From Anaerolineae bacterium (lineage in GTDB: Bacteria > Chloroflexota > Anaerolineae > 4572-78 > J111): DNA of 64,000 bases. The translations under genes were made by a program, and so were the position numbers. Positions 1-9,126 of this stretch are shown one piece after another. The stretch covers positions 1 through 64,000 of the forward strand of contig JAFGDY010000248.1 in NCBI GenBank assembly GCA_016931895.1, given 5' to 3'. Position 1 is the first letter of the stretch, and every line of letters begins with the position of its first letter. The notes beneath the pieces are model-generated. The model was not told the origin of the DNA. It saw only the letters and a program-made list of their open reading frames with translations, and ran no database searches.

Positions 1-54
1 AATGCAATGGTTCGCACCCGACAAGCCTGGTCGCCGGCTTGATGTGCGTCGTTT

Positions 55-122
55 TTGATAAAATTAAATCACAGTTGCTCCGAGGAGCAAAGCGACGAGG
101 AATCTCCGGTAATTTTATCCTT
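55..122. repeat. Short inverted-repeat element upstream of gene 1
   Basis: The arms TGATAAAATTA (55-65) and TAATTTTATC (111-120) are inverted copies. They enclose a core (about 72-106) with the GAGGAGCAAAGCGACGAGGAATCTCC type of sequence that recurs in the longer dispersed repeats at 2265, 29097, 39530 and 62559. It is non-coding and looks like a diverged short copy of that family. Confidence 0.4.
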
Positions 123-192
123 CGTCTTTCGTCATCTTGCCCTTAAGTTTCACTGGCGAGGATGAACCAGTAGTTTTTTAGATAATGTTTTG

Positions 193-223
193 GGGAGAAA
201 CAGGACTTTGTCCTGTCTCTCCC
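193..223. other. Perfect-looking hairpin in the leader of gene 1
   Basis: GGGAGA-A-ACAGGAC (193-206) and GTCCTGT-C-TCTCCC (210-223) pair over about 13 bp with one mismatch and a 3-nt loop. It lies 60 bp before the chosen start of the next gene, so it belongs to the 5' untranslated region. A related hairpin with GGACAGGAC/GTCCGTCC arms occurs near 41147-41170. Confidence 0.5.
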
Positions 224-282
224 TGGCAAAAAATCAAAATCTTTTTCTGAATTTCTATAGTCGCATGCAAAGGAGAGTTCTT

Positions 283-2178
283 ATGAAAGCTTTATCTTGG
301 TTGTTTATAATTTGTCTGGCTTTAGCCAGCCTGGGCTTCATTGCGCCGGGTAGTCAGGCTGGCCTGATGTTGGAGCAGAACGTGGCCCAACAAGGTGTAG
401 ATACCAACCCCCCGGCCGAGCCGGTCAAACTCATTTTTATTCATCACTCCTGTGGCGAAAATTGGCTGGCCGATTATTCCGGTGGGCTGGGCCTGGCTTT
501 GCAAAACAACAACTACTTTGTTAGCGATACCAACTACGGTTGGGGGCCGGATGGTATCGGCGACCGCACCGACATTGGCTACTGGTGGGACTGGTTCCGC
601 GGCCCGAGCCGCGACACTTACCTGAACGCGCTCTACGCTGAAAGCAGCCGTCAAGGTGATTACTACTCTCGCTCGCTTGGCGATCCCGGCGGCGAAAACC
701 AAATCATCATGTTCAAGAGTTGTTTCCCCAACTCCTACCTGGAAGGCGGCCCCGGCGACGCTCCAACAGGCGGCGACAATCCCCTGCGCGGCCAGGAGGT
801 CTGGTCGGGGATGCATACGGTGGCCAACGCCAAGGGAATTTATAATGACATTCTGGAATATTTTGCCACACGTCAGGACAAACTCTTTATAGCCGTCACT
901 GCGCCGCCGTTGATGGATGGCGAAACCGACCCGGCGCATGCCGCCAACGCTCGCGCTTTCAACAATTGGCTGGTGAATGACTGGCTGGCCGGGTATCCCC
1001 ACAGCAATGTGGCTGTATTTGATTTTTACAACGTATTGACCAGCAACGGCGGCGATTTTTATACCAACGATGCCGGGCAGGAGAACGGCAACCACCACCG
1101 CATCTGGAATGGTGCTGTGCAGCACCTTCAAACCGTTGGCAATGATCTGTCGGCCTACCCCGACGGCGATAGCCATCCCACGCCGGCGGGCAACCAAAAA
1201 GCCACCGCCGAATTTATTCCCCTGCTCAATTACTACTACAACCGTTGGAATCCCGGCCATTCCGCCCCGGCGGCTTCCCAACCGGCCCCAACCCAGGCGT
1301 CCGAACCTGAACAGGCTGCTGAAGAAGAGGTTGAGCCTGCCGAGGAAGAGGCAGCGGAGGTTTCGGAAGCGGACACTGCCCCGGCTGAAGAGTCGCCGCT
1401 CAGGATTGAGGGGGTGATAGATAGCCTTGATGCCGGGGGTGAAGCTTGGGAAAGTTATACTGAAAGTGAGGGCACTATTCTTGACTGTAGCATTGATAAT
1501 AACGTTTTTTATAGCGGCGCGGGTTCCCTGCGGATTCAATTCAACATTACCCCCGACGGCTGGGGCGATTGCGGCCATCACTTTGAGGTAGTGCAGGATT
1601 GGAGTAACGGGACTGGGCTTTCCATGTGGGTTCGCGCCACCAAAGCGGGAGCCTCCACTTTTATGCTCTTTTCTGGCGAGCAAAGTGAGCCAACCCCGTT
1701 TGAAATGATCCTGGAGATTCCCCCGGAAAGTGTGGATAACTGGGCCGAAATTATTGTCCCCTGGACTGCGCTTGAACGAGCGCACTGGGCCCCAGAAAGT
1801 GGGCTAACCGAGTTCGATCCAACTCGCGTGACCGGCCTGGGTTTCAATTTCTGGGCGGAGAGCAATCCTAATGAGGGCGCTGTTTGGATAGACGAACTCA
1901 GCCTGGCCACCGGCCAGATACAGCCGCTCGCCGTAGCCGAACCGCCCGAAGAACCTGCTCCTCCCGAACCAGCCGAGGAAGAATTAGTTGCCCCTACCGA
2001 ACCGGCTGCAGAAGAAGTTGAGGTCGTTGAACCTGCCGAACCAACCGAAGCGCCTGCCGCTGCGCCGGTTGAGCCTGCGCCTGTGACCGGGGAAGAATCG
2101 GGGAGCGGTCTTTGTCCCCTGTCAACCGTTATGCTGCCCTTGATTTTGGCCGTAGCTATTGTGTCTCGCCGCCGATAG
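283..2178 (+). CDS. Exported SGNH-like hydrolase with CBM-like domain and C-terminal anchor
   Basis: 631-residue secreted protein. The start is the ATG at 283 because AGGAGAG lies 6 bases upstream and a typical signal peptide follows (KALSWLFIICLALASLGF); an upstream in-frame start at 190 would lack both. Residues about 50-320 resemble an SGNH/GDSL-type fold: an IFIHHSCG start and a SHPTPAGNQ end that could supply the catalytic Asp/His. A Glu/Pro/Ala-rich linker follows, then a beta-rich domain (about 370-540) like carbohydrate-binding modules, a second acidic Pro-rich linker, and a C-terminal hydrophobic stretch ending in RRR, as in membrane-sorting tails. Substrate unknown; esterase activity on polysaccharide is inference. 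It appears monocistronic, with a terminator-like hairpin at 2443. Confidence 0.7.
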   Translation: MKALSWLFIICLALASLGFIAPGSQAGLMLEQNVAQQGVDTNPPAEPVKLIFIHHSCGENWLADYSGGLGLALQNNNYFVSDTNYGWGPDGIGDRTDIGYWWDWFRGPSRDTYLNALYAESSRQGDYYSRSLGDPGGENQIIMFKSCFPNSYLEGGPGDAPTGGDNPLRGQEVWSGMHTVANAKGIYNDILEYFATRQDKLFIAVTAPPLMDGETDPAHAANARAFNNWLVNDWLAGYPHSNVAVFDFYNVLTSNGGDFYTNDAGQENGNHHRIWNGAVQHLQTVGNDLSAYPDGDSHPTPAGNQKATAEFIPLLNYYYNRWNPGHSAPAASQPAPTQASEPEQAAEEEVEPAEEEAAEVSEADTAPAEESPLRIEGVIDSLDAGGEAWESYTESEGTILDCSIDNNVFYSGAGSLRIQFNITPDGWGDCGHHFEVVQDWSNGTGLSMWVRATKAGASTFMLFSGEQSEPTPFEMILEIPPESVDNWAEIIVPWTALERAHWAPESGLTEFDPTRVTGLGFNFWAESNPNEGAVWIDELSLATGQIQPLAVAEPPEEPAPPEPAEEELVAPTEPAAEEVEVVEPAEPTEAPAAAPVEPAPVTGEESGSGLCPLSTVMLPLILAVAIVSRRR

Positions 2179-2215
2179 TTAAAAAACACGCGTAGCCCGG
2201 ACGTAGCTGTTCACC

Positions 2216-2390
2216 CATGTCATTTCGACCGCCAGGCAAAGGAACTTTGTAACTATTCAGGGAATGTCATTCTGAGCGAGGAACGAGCGAAGAATCTCCA
2301 TTAAACGGTGAACTTTAACCAAAGAACGCTTCTTTAATTGTCATGCCATAGGGATTTCTCGGCCTATGGCCTCGAAATGACATGCAGGTG
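2216..2390. repeat. Dispersed palindromic repeat, composite copy
   Basis: The block starts with TGTCATTTCGACC and ends with GGCCTCGAAATGACATG, which are inverted copies. Inside, 2265-2301 matches the core (TCATTCTGAGCGAGGAACGA and onward) that recurs in reverse orientation at 29180-29219 and 39596-39634. No protein is encoded. With the element at 2411-2511 it fills the 367-base gap between the first two genes. Confidence 0.7.
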
Positions 2391-2410
2391 AGCAGTTACC
2401 AAAATTTATA

Positions 2411-2511
2411 GGCTCAGTAGATCCAAATTTGGGCTGGGAGTCCGCACTTCAGTGCGTTTTTTTAGGCATTAAAATGCCCCTTCCAAACAAAATTTTGGAT
2501 CTACTGAGGCT
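2411..2511. repeat. MITE-like element with 18-bp inverted ends
   Basis: Left end CTCAGTAGATCCAAA (2413-2427) and right end TTTGGATCTACTGAG (2494-2508) are near-perfect inverted copies. The roughly 60 bases between carry two small hairpins. There is no transposase. The size and layout fit a miniature inverted-repeat element or an intergenic palindromic unit. Confidence 0.55.
2443..2467 (+). terminator. Rho-independent terminator candidate
   Basis: CGCAC-TTCA-GTGCG is followed directly by seven T residues on the plus strand. It lies 265 bases downstream of the exported hydrolase gene, inside the inverted-repeat element, and could end that transcript. Confidence 0.55.
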
Positions 2512-2545
2512 GGATGCTGAATTGCCTGTGGGACAGGGTCTATTT

Positions 2546-3850
2546 TTAATCCCGAAAACGCTGTAAAAATGTAAAAAGCGCATCTGTGCCAAACTGCATG
2601 GCCTCTACCGGGATCCGTTCATCGGCGGCGTGAATGGTGGTGATGAGGCTGTCTGGCAAATCCATGGGATGGAAGCCATACGTTTGGATACCCAACCGGG
2701 CAAAGTACCGCCCATCGGTCACTCCGGCCAGCACCAGGGGGATGGGCGTGCCGCTCGGATCGGCCTGGCGCAGAATGTCGGCCAGCAGGGCAAAATGCTT
2801 CATGTCCGGTTCGCCGGGGCCGGGATCGTAACGGGTCACCTCAAAAGAAACGTTATCCCCTCCCAACTGCCGCAACTCGCGTAACATGTCATCAGGCGTA
2901 AAACCGGGTAACAGCCGGCCGTCAAGGTCCAGGGTCACTTCGCCGGGAATAACGTTGATTTTGTTGCTCCCCTGCACCATAGTTGGGCTGGCGGTATTGT
3001 GCAGCAGCGCGTCAAGTAAACGGCCCTGCTCGCCCAGCCGGTCCAGCAGCCAATTGGTCAAAGCCGGGTTGAGCAACTGCCCCATCGCCAATTTTTGGGG
3101 GAAAGGCAAGGCGTTGCTGATGGCCTGGATCATTTGTTGCACCACGGGTGTAACGTGCACCGGCAGGCGATAGCGGTCCAGTTTGCCCAACAGATTAGCC
3201 AGTTGGGCCATAGCCCCGCCCCGCAGCGGCATGGAGCCATGCCCGGCCCGCCCGCGCAGGGTGGCTCGCAGGGAGCAAACCTGTTTCTCGCTGACCATAA
3301 TGGGGTAAAATTTACGTCCGGCAATTTCAATTGAAAAGCCGCCTCCTTCGCCAATGGCGTAACGAACGCCGGCAAAATGTTCGGCGTGATTTTCAACCAG
3401 ATACTTGGCTCCATATTCGCCGTCCACTTCCTCGTCGCTCACAATGGCCAGGATAACGTCGCCGGGTAGGTCAAGCTGCTCCGCTTTGGCTCGCAGCACG
3501 GCGCAAACCATCATAGCCACCCCGCTTTTCATATCCAACGCGCCACGGCCCCACACCAGGCCATCCACAATGGCTCCGGAGAAAGGAGGATGGGTCCACG
3601 TTTGGCCGGCCGTCGTCACCACGTCAACGTGACCGTATAGCAACAGGGGTGGAGCGTCGCCTTGCCCCGGCAGGCGGGCCAGCAAATTGGGCCGCTGGGC
3701 GGTGCGGGCAATAAGGGTAGTGTCAATTCCTGCTGCGTTCAGCAGGTTATGAAGGTAATTGATGCACTCCGCTTCGTTGCCCGGTGGATTGGTGGTATCG
3801 AAGCGAATGAGGGTTTGCAATAAAGCGAGGGGATTTGGTTGATTATTCAT
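2546..3850 (-). CDS. M20 family metallopeptidase (ArgE/DapE/carboxypeptidase type)
   Basis: 434-residue di-zinc hydrolase of the M20 peptidase/deacylase family. The metal-binding and catalytic pattern is visible: GHVDVV (His74, Asp76), ALDMKSG (Asp106), SDEE (Glu140/Glu141) and a late TIHAADE histidine. The lid/dimerisation domain sits at about residues 190-310. It probably hydrolyses an amide bond of a peptide or acylated amino acid; the exact substrate cannot be read from sequence. It is last in a minus-strand run with the MFS carrier (9 bases upstream) and a GH42 enzyme, which suggests uptake and breakdown of a shared nutrient class. No strong Shine-Dalgarno site precedes the ATG, so coupling to the upstream gene is likely. 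Confidence 0.85.
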   Translation of the reverse strand: MNNQPNPLALLQTLIRFDTTNPPGNEAECINYLHNLLNAAGIDTTLIARTAQRPNLLARLPGQGDAPPLLLYGHVDVVTTAGQTWTHPPFSGAIVDGLVWGRGALDMKSGVAMMVCAVLRAKAEQLDLPGDVILAIVSDEEVDGEYGAKYLVENHAEHFAGVRYAIGEGGGFSIEIAGRKFYPIMVSEKQVCSLRATLRGRAGHGSMPLRGGAMAQLANLLGKLDRYRLPVHVTPVVQQMIQAISNALPFPQKLAMGQLLNPALTNWLLDRLGEQGRLLDALLHNTASPTMVQGSNKINVIPGEVTLDLDGRLLPGFTPDDMLRELRQLGGDNVSFEVTRYDPGPGEPDMKHFALLADILRQADPSGTPIPLVLAGVTDGRYFARLGIQTYGFHPMDLPDSLITTIHAADERIPVEAMQFGTDALFTFLQRFRD

Positions 3851-3859
3851 TGGATTATT

Positions 3860-5077
3860 TTACTCATAAAGCCCGGGGTTGTCATTTCCAGAAATAGGTT
3901 TTGCGGGCGACATTTTAAATAATCCCCCCAAAATGGGCAGCGTGACCAGACTGACGCCGGCCAAGAGCCAGAACACGGCCGCAAAACCGACGTTGTCGGT
4001 TAAGCCCGTAGCCAGCCCCTCCCCAAGGGCTGTGCCAAAATTGGACAGGGCCATCATAATGGCAAACATTGAGGCGGCAATGCGCGTATCCGTCAGCCCC
4101 ATGGCCAGGGCCACAAACACGGTCTCCTGAAAGCCCCAGGCCAGACCCCACACCAGGCCCATCACCAGTAAAAAGTTGAGATTGGTTGACGCGCCAATCA
4201 AAACTGCGCCCAGGCTGATGATAACGGCGGCGCTGTAGGCGCTGGTTCGCCGCCCCAGCCGGTCAATGAGCAGACCGCCGCCAACAGCGCCCATCACCGC
4301 GCCCAGGCCGCGCCACGCGCCGTACTGCCCAATCACTGTTTCGGGCGCGTTAAAACGGCTGCTCATAAAAAACGTTACCAGGCCGTCAACGCCAAATGAG
4401 GCTATGGAATAAACAATGGCGTAAGCGCCAAAGAGCAAAAAGTAGGGTTTGAGCAGGGTTTTAAAGGCAGACCATTGGAAAGTCTGCGCTACGGCCCGCT
4501 GCCGGGGTTCGTGAACCTGGAACACCCACAGCAGGGGCAGCATCATCCCTGCGGCAATAATCAAAAAAATCACCCGGTAGCCTTGGGCCTGGACCAGCAC
4601 CCCAAAAACCAAGGAGAGAAGGATAAAGCCAATGGCCCGCCCGCCGACCATGACGCCCTGGACTGTGCCCTGTTCGCGGCGCGGAGTAATGTCAATGGCC
4701 AGCCCATCGGTGGTGGAGTCGAACAGGGTTACGCTGAAGGAGCCGGCCACAATGAACACGGCAAACAGTGTCAGGTTGACGTCCGGCAGCATCAAGCCTG
4801 CCCCGCCAAAGGCCACCGTTGCCAGGAGCAGGCCCAGGATAATGTATGGCCGGCGATGTCCCCGGCCAAACAGGTTGACCCGGTCGCTGGCCATCCCAAT
4901 GAAAATTTTTAGGATGAAGGGCAGCAGCAGGATGCTGGTCAGCAAGCCGATCACGTCCGGGTCAATGCCCAGGCTGTTGAGGTAGGGTTTTTGGAAATTA
5001 CGAAAGTAGGCCAGGGCCGCTCCCTGCACAAAATAAAGCAGCCCAAACATAGAGAGGCGAAATGAACGAGAGGGCAT
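3860..5077 (-). CDS. Major facilitator superfamily transporter
   Basis: 405-residue inner-membrane carrier with about 12 hydrophobic segments. The loop after TM2, ASDRVNLFGRGHRRPYI, is the characteristic MFS motif A (G-x-x-SDR-x-GRR type), and the C-terminal half repeats it as LIDRLGRRTSA. AAGGACACC precedes the ATG. The substrate is not defined by sequence; its position between a beta-galactosidase-like enzyme and an M20 hydrolase, all on the minus strand with gaps of 71 and 9 bases, points to uptake of a sugar or glycoconjugate product. Confidence 0.85.
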   Translation of the reverse strand: MPSRSFRLSMFGLLYFVQGAALAYFRNFQKPYLNSLGIDPDVIGLLTSILLLPFILKIFIGMASDRVNLFGRGHRRPYIILGLLLATVAFGGAGLMLPDVNLTLFAVFIVAGSFSVTLFDSTTDGLAIDITPRREQGTVQGVMVGGRAIGFILLSLVFGVLVQAQGYRVIFLIIAAGMMLPLLWVFQVHEPRQRAVAQTFQWSAFKTLLKPYFLLFGAYAIVYSIASFGVDGLVTFFMSSRFNAPETVIGQYGAWRGLGAVMGAVGGGLLIDRLGRRTSAYSAAVIISLGAVLIGASTNLNFLLVMGLVWGLAWGFQETVFVALAMGLTDTRIAASMFAIMMALSNFGTALGEGLATGLTDNVGFAAVFWLLAGVSLVTLPILGGLFKMSPAKPISGNDNPGLYE

Positions 5078-5148
5078 AATGGTGTCCTTGAGAAATTAGA
5101 GGTTAGAAATTAGAAAGCCACACAGCTTGCTTCAAATTTTACTTAACA

Positions 5149-7167
5149 TTAATCGATTCGGGTAAGAATAGCCACCCCGTACGGCACCAGTTTGAATTTC
5201 CCCTCAAAAGTTTTGCCACTCAGATGTTCCAGCACGGGCCAGGGAGGTTCAACGATTTTGCCGGCCCGGTGATGGTTGATGACCAGCCAGACCTCTTTTT
5301 GCTCAGAATTCAGCAAAGCGCGAATTTCAACGCCTTCAGAGGCTTTTAGCGGTGGCCCGTTAATGCCGGCGGTCTTGACAAATTGAGCCAGCAGCGCGTA
5401 TTGGGCCGCCTCATCCAAATAGGCCCCCACGTAATATACCAGCCCTGTGCCCTGCGAACGAACGGTAATGGCCGGCTGATCATCCAACCAGCCGTTACCC
5501 GGGCCATAGCGGGCAATGTGGATGGCGCTCGAAGCTGTCGGTAGGAGCAATTCGGCCCAGTAGTGGGCGTGACCGGCAAACCAGTTGCCTTTCACCGGCA
5601 GCGGCTCGTCTAAAGCAAAGTATTCTGCCACTTCCACCCCGGCCAGTTCGGCCAGCAGGCCGGGCTGGCGCAGCGGCAGCAGCGCGTTATTGTCATCCTT
5701 CATGCCGGTGCGGGCCGTCAGCACCAGACGCCCTCCTTTTTTAACGTAATTGCTTAATGTTTCAATCTGGCTCTGATGGAGCACGATCAGGGCCGGTGCA
5801 ATCACCACCTTATAGCGGCTCAGGTCATCAACATCTGCCGAAATGAGGTCAACCGGGATGTTCAACCGGGCCAAGGGTTTGTAATAATGCGCCAGGTGCG
5901 CCACGTAATCAAAATTTTGGTGATGGGGCTGCTCCTGGATAGACCAGCGGCTGGGGTAATGGTTGAGCAAAGCCACAGGGTCTTTGCTGGTGGCTCCGGC
6001 CAGTAAACCGGAAACTTTGGCAAATTCCCGCCCCAAACGCTCGACCTCTTGATAAAACAGTCGCGGCCGGCCCGATGGGTCAAGCAACGTGCCGTGGTAC
6101 TGCTCTTGACCCCCCGGCGCCGAACGCCACTGCCAGTACAGCACGGCCTCTGCCCCGTGCGCCACGGCATGCCAGGCCATGGCCCGCCCCTCGCCTTTGT
6201 TCAGGCTGTTGTTTACGCTTGACCAGTTCACATTGCCGGCCTGGGTTTCCATCAGCCAGAAGTTTTTCTGCTTAAAACCGCGCACCAGGTCAAGACCTGC
6301 GCCGCTTGCCGGAAAATCGTAATGCCCGCTGCCCACGTACCACATCGCGGAGGCCAGGTCAAGGTCTTCATTGAGGGTATAGTGATCAAAGGTATCGGCC
6401 CAGGGGAGAAAGTTATGCGTTACCCATACGCCCGGCGATAAGTGGGGGCGGAGGGCGTTCAGTTGAAGTTGCTGGTAGCGGCGATAATTTTCGGTGACAA
6501 ATTGTTTGAAGGCCAGCTTCAGGCCGGGATTGGCCGGGCCAAGCGGCAGGGGGATTTGGCCCCAATCAGAATAAGTTTGACTCCTATAGCGCGTAGACCA
6601 TTGTTCGTTGAGCGCGCTCAGAGAGCCAAATCTTTCTTGCAAATATTCCTGAAAAAGCTTGCGGCAACGGTCACAAAAACATACGCCATGATAATGGTTA
6701 TCAAGCTGCCAGCCGACGACGTTTTGGTTTGGGCCAAAGTGTTTGCCCATAGCCGTCGCTATCCGTTGCGCGGCGGCGTGAAATTCCGGCGAGTTGACGC
6801 AGTAGGGCCGGTTGTTAGCCAATTGTCCGCGCCGGCCGGTTTCGTCGGCGGGCAAAATATTGGGGTGCTGCTGGATAAGCCAGGCCGGTGGGGCCGCCGT
6901 GGGCGTACCCAGCACGCTTTTGACGTTGGCTTCGGCCAGCATAGCAATGGCCCGCTCCAGCCAGTCGAAATGGAATTCTCCGGCGCACGGTTCCAGGGTG
7001 GACCAGGCAAATTCGGCCAGCCGCACCACGGTAAACCCGGCTTCCTGCATCAGGCGGATGTCTTTGGGCCAGCGTTCCTCCGGCCATTGTTCCGGGTAGT
7101 AGGCCGCGCCCAGGTGAAGGCGGGTAGGATTTATTTCTGTTGTTTCTTGGGCTTGGTTATCGGTCAT
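5149..7167 (-). CDS. GH42-family beta-galactosidase-like protein, acid/base Glu replaced
   Basis: 672 residues, the normal length for GH42. The TIM barrel starts with LGAAYYPEQWPEERW; the four zinc-site cysteines are present (Cys123, Cys163, Cys165, Cys168), and the nucleophile is Glu307 in WLMETQAG. Trimerisation and C-terminal beta domains follow. In the family the acid/base is the Glu of a Q-x-D-N-E motif; here residues 154-158 read QLDNH, so position 158 is His (codon at 6694-6696). It may be weakly active, altered in mechanism or substrate, or the base may be a sequencing change. First gene of the GH42-MFS-M20 run. The start is not well supported by a Shine-Dalgarno site. Confidence 0.88.
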   Translation of the reverse strand: MTDNQAQETTEINPTRLHLGAAYYPEQWPEERWPKDIRLMQEAGFTVVRLAEFAWSTLEPCAGEFHFDWLERAIAMLAEANVKSVLGTPTAAPPAWLIQQHPNILPADETGRRGQLANNRPYCVNSPEFHAAAQRIATAMGKHFGPNQNVVGWQLDNHYHGVCFCDRCRKLFQEYLQERFGSLSALNEQWSTRYRSQTYSDWGQIPLPLGPANPGLKLAFKQFVTENYRRYQQLQLNALRPHLSPGVWVTHNFLPWADTFDHYTLNEDLDLASAMWYVGSGHYDFPASGAGLDLVRGFKQKNFWLMETQAGNVNWSSVNNSLNKGEGRAMAWHAVAHGAEAVLYWQWRSAPGGQEQYHGTLLDPSGRPRLFYQEVERLGREFAKVSGLLAGATSKDPVALLNHYPSRWSIQEQPHHQNFDYVAHLAHYYKPLARLNIPVDLISADVDDLSRYKVVIAPALIVLHQSQIETLSNYVKKGGRLVLTARTGMKDDNNALLPLRQPGLLAELAGVEVAEYFALDEPLPVKGNWFAGHAHYWAELLLPTASSAIHIARYGPGNGWLDDQPAITVRSQGTGLVYYVGAYLDEAAQYALLAQFVKTAGINGPPLKASEGVEIRALLNSEQKEVWLVINHHRAGKIVEPPWPVLEHLSGKTFEGKFKLVPYGVAILTRID

Positions 7168-7290
7168 CTTGCTCTGAGCTTAAATATTTAACGTAATTAT
7201 GGGACGCTATCTTAGCATAGATGACTAAAATCAGCGAATTGAACCCATTTCCCGGCGGGGTTGATCCGGCCCGATGGGGGGTGTCCAAGG

Positions 7291-7332
7291 CTAGGCCGGG
7301 CGAGCAGCTTTTTAGCGACTGCCCGCCCGGTT
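7291..7332. terminator. Hairpin after the 5'-nucleotidase gene
   Basis: CCGGGCGAGCAG and CTGCCCGCCCGG form a strong stem with a short T/A loop, starting 17 bases past the stop of the minus-strand nucleotidase gene. There is no clear T tract, so it may be a transcript-end stabiliser rather than an intrinsic terminator. Confidence 0.4.
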
Positions 7333-7348
7333 ATACAACTGCAAAACG

Positions 7349-9001
7349 TTATCGCGATACACTGCGCCGCGCCGCGGCCAGGCCCAATACCAGCAGCCCG
7401 ATCCCCAAGGCGGGCGCAATCCATCCCTCCGGCCCGCGCCCGCCGCTTTCGGGCAAGGTAAGCGGGGCTTCGCCAATGGTCATGCGGCCATCCAACTGCG
7501 CCGATACCGGGCTGTTGGCCTGCAAATATTTGGTCACTTCTTCGCGGATTTCCAGGCCGGTATCGGTGTAGGGGGCGCCGGCAAAAATATCTTTGTACCC
7601 CCCGGCAAATAAACCCACAAAATTGGAGGTGGCCACTTTGTAGGTGGCGGCAGGGTCAAGCGGGCCATACTCGGCCGGGGTGGCCGGATGGTTTAAAATT
7701 TGGATGTTGCTGGCCCGGTCGGCCGTAGTGTTGAAACGCACGCCGGATACCTGGGGAAAGAAATCGCTGCCTTTACGCGAGAGGCCGTAGTTGAGCAACG
7801 CTTCCACCTGCGCCCCGGTCAGGTCAAACACAAAAATGGGATTGGGATAAGGCATGGCCGAGCGTAATATCTCCGGCGTAATGGGACCCGGAGGCAGCGG
7901 CTGGCGGAACGCGCTCGACGTTGACAGGGCCATGTGCGCCTGGCTTCGTTCGCGGAAAATGTCCATTACAAAATTGCCCAGCAGCCCTTCGCCGGTAAAT
8001 TGACCCTCGGTAGAAAGTTCAATGGCCGCCTCGCCGATGGGTTCAAAAAGCGCGGCATAGTCGGGGTCGGCTTCCAGGTCGGCCTGCATCTGGTTGACCT
8101 GTTGGGCGATGGCCGGGTCTTGCGGCAAATCGTTGCTCATCGGCACTAACCGGCCACTGACCCTGGCCAATTGGCCGTTCCGGTCAAAGGTCAATTCAAC
8201 CTGGCTAATGTAGGTGAGATATTGGAAGGGCGAGATGAAGTAGGTGTTGGTTTCCGGTAGTTGGGTCAAAGCCTCCCGGCGATGGCTGTGCGTGCCAAAG
8301 ATCAGGTCTATGCCGGGCACGGCCTGGGCCAGGGCGATGTTGTCTTCATACAAACCGTGCCCAACCATTACCACCGCCGCCACTTTTTCCTCTTCGCGTA
8401 GTGAGTTGACCACTTCTTGGGCTGCCTGAACAGAGTCGCCAAAGCTGGCCCCGGCCACGGGCCGCACTTCCGGCTTGACCAGCCGGTCAAAATCGGGCCC
8501 GGCCACGGCAAACACGCCAATTTTAACCCCGTTAACGGCGAACACCTGGTAGGTTTTGCCGTTGTATTGGAACAGGGGCCGGCCGTTGGCGTCTAAAATG
8601 TTGGCGCTCAAAATGGGGTAGTCAATTTGGGCCTGGCAGGCGGCAAAAGCGTCAGGGCCGTAATCGGCGTCGTGGTTGCCGTAGGCCATCGCGTCAACAA
8701 TGCCGTTCAACCAGCTCCACTCAACGCACTGGTACTTGTCGGACCAGCCCATTGCGCCAACATTCAGCATGTCGCCCCCGTTGAAAATCAAGGTATTGGG
8801 ATCGCCGGCGTAGGGTTGAAGATAGGCCATAGCCCGGGCAATCCCGGCGGCGTTGGCCTGGCCTTCGGCGTAAAAGGGCGCGGCGTGGGAGTGGTAGTCG
8901 GAAAAGTGCAGCAACGTAACCGTGTTCCCATCTTGGGCCAGGGCCGGCGAGACGGTAAACAGGAACAAAAGGATGGTTAGAGTGAGCATTACTTTTTTCA
9001 T
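7349..9001 (-). CDS. Secreted, anchored 5'-nucleotidase / cyclic phosphodiesterase
   Basis: 550-residue exported metallophosphoesterase of the UshA/5'-nucleotidase family, which dephosphorylates extracellular nucleotides. The ATG at 9001 is chosen because GGAG lies 9 bases upstream and KKVMLTLTILLFLFTVSPALA is a classic signal peptide; an upstream in-frame start would bury it. The metallophosphatase domain shows LLHFSDYHSH, NGGDMLN, YGNHDAD and GTHSHRR. The 5'-nucleotidase C-terminal domain covers about residues 290-470. The tail has LPESGG, a hydrophobic segment and a basic end, an LPxTG-like or membrane-anchor layout. Divergent intergenic space and unlinked function suggest its own promoter. 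Confidence 0.88.
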   Translation of the reverse strand: MKKVMLTLTILLFLFTVSPALAQDGNTVTLLHFSDYHSHAAPFYAEGQANAAGIARAMAYLQPYAGDPNTLIFNGGDMLNVGAMGWSDKYQCVEWSWLNGIVDAMAYGNHDADYGPDAFAACQAQIDYPILSANILDANGRPLFQYNGKTYQVFAVNGVKIGVFAVAGPDFDRLVKPEVRPVAGASFGDSVQAAQEVVNSLREEEKVAAVVMVGHGLYEDNIALAQAVPGIDLIFGTHSHRREALTQLPETNTYFISPFQYLTYISQVELTFDRNGQLARVSGRLVPMSNDLPQDPAIAQQVNQMQADLEADPDYAALFEPIGEAAIELSTEGQFTGEGLLGNFVMDIFRERSQAHMALSTSSAFRQPLPPGPITPEILRSAMPYPNPIFVFDLTGAQVEALLNYGLSRKGSDFFPQVSGVRFNTTADRASNIQILNHPATPAEYGPLDPAATYKVATSNFVGLFAGGYKDIFAGAPYTDTGLEIREEVTKYLQANSPVSAQLDGRMTIGEAPLTLPESGGRGPEGWIAPALGIGLLVLGLAAARRSVSR

Positions 9002-9126
9002 TTTTTTTATCTCCATACATGAGGACCTGGCAGTCGGCGCGCCAACCAGTCCTGGATTGAACAAAGTTGAATTGATTGTACAACCACTGGGGGAAGAATG
9101 GCAACTTTGAGGCGGAATGGCGCGGT

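Noticed and set aside
322-1785. 487-codon open frame on the minus strand
   Set aside because: It lies antisense to the exported hydrolase, which has a signal peptide, ribosome site and domain pattern; the antisense product has no recognisable motif.
6442-7191. 249-codon plus-strand frame
   Set aside because: It is fully antisense to the GH42 gene, whose motifs and length are convincing.
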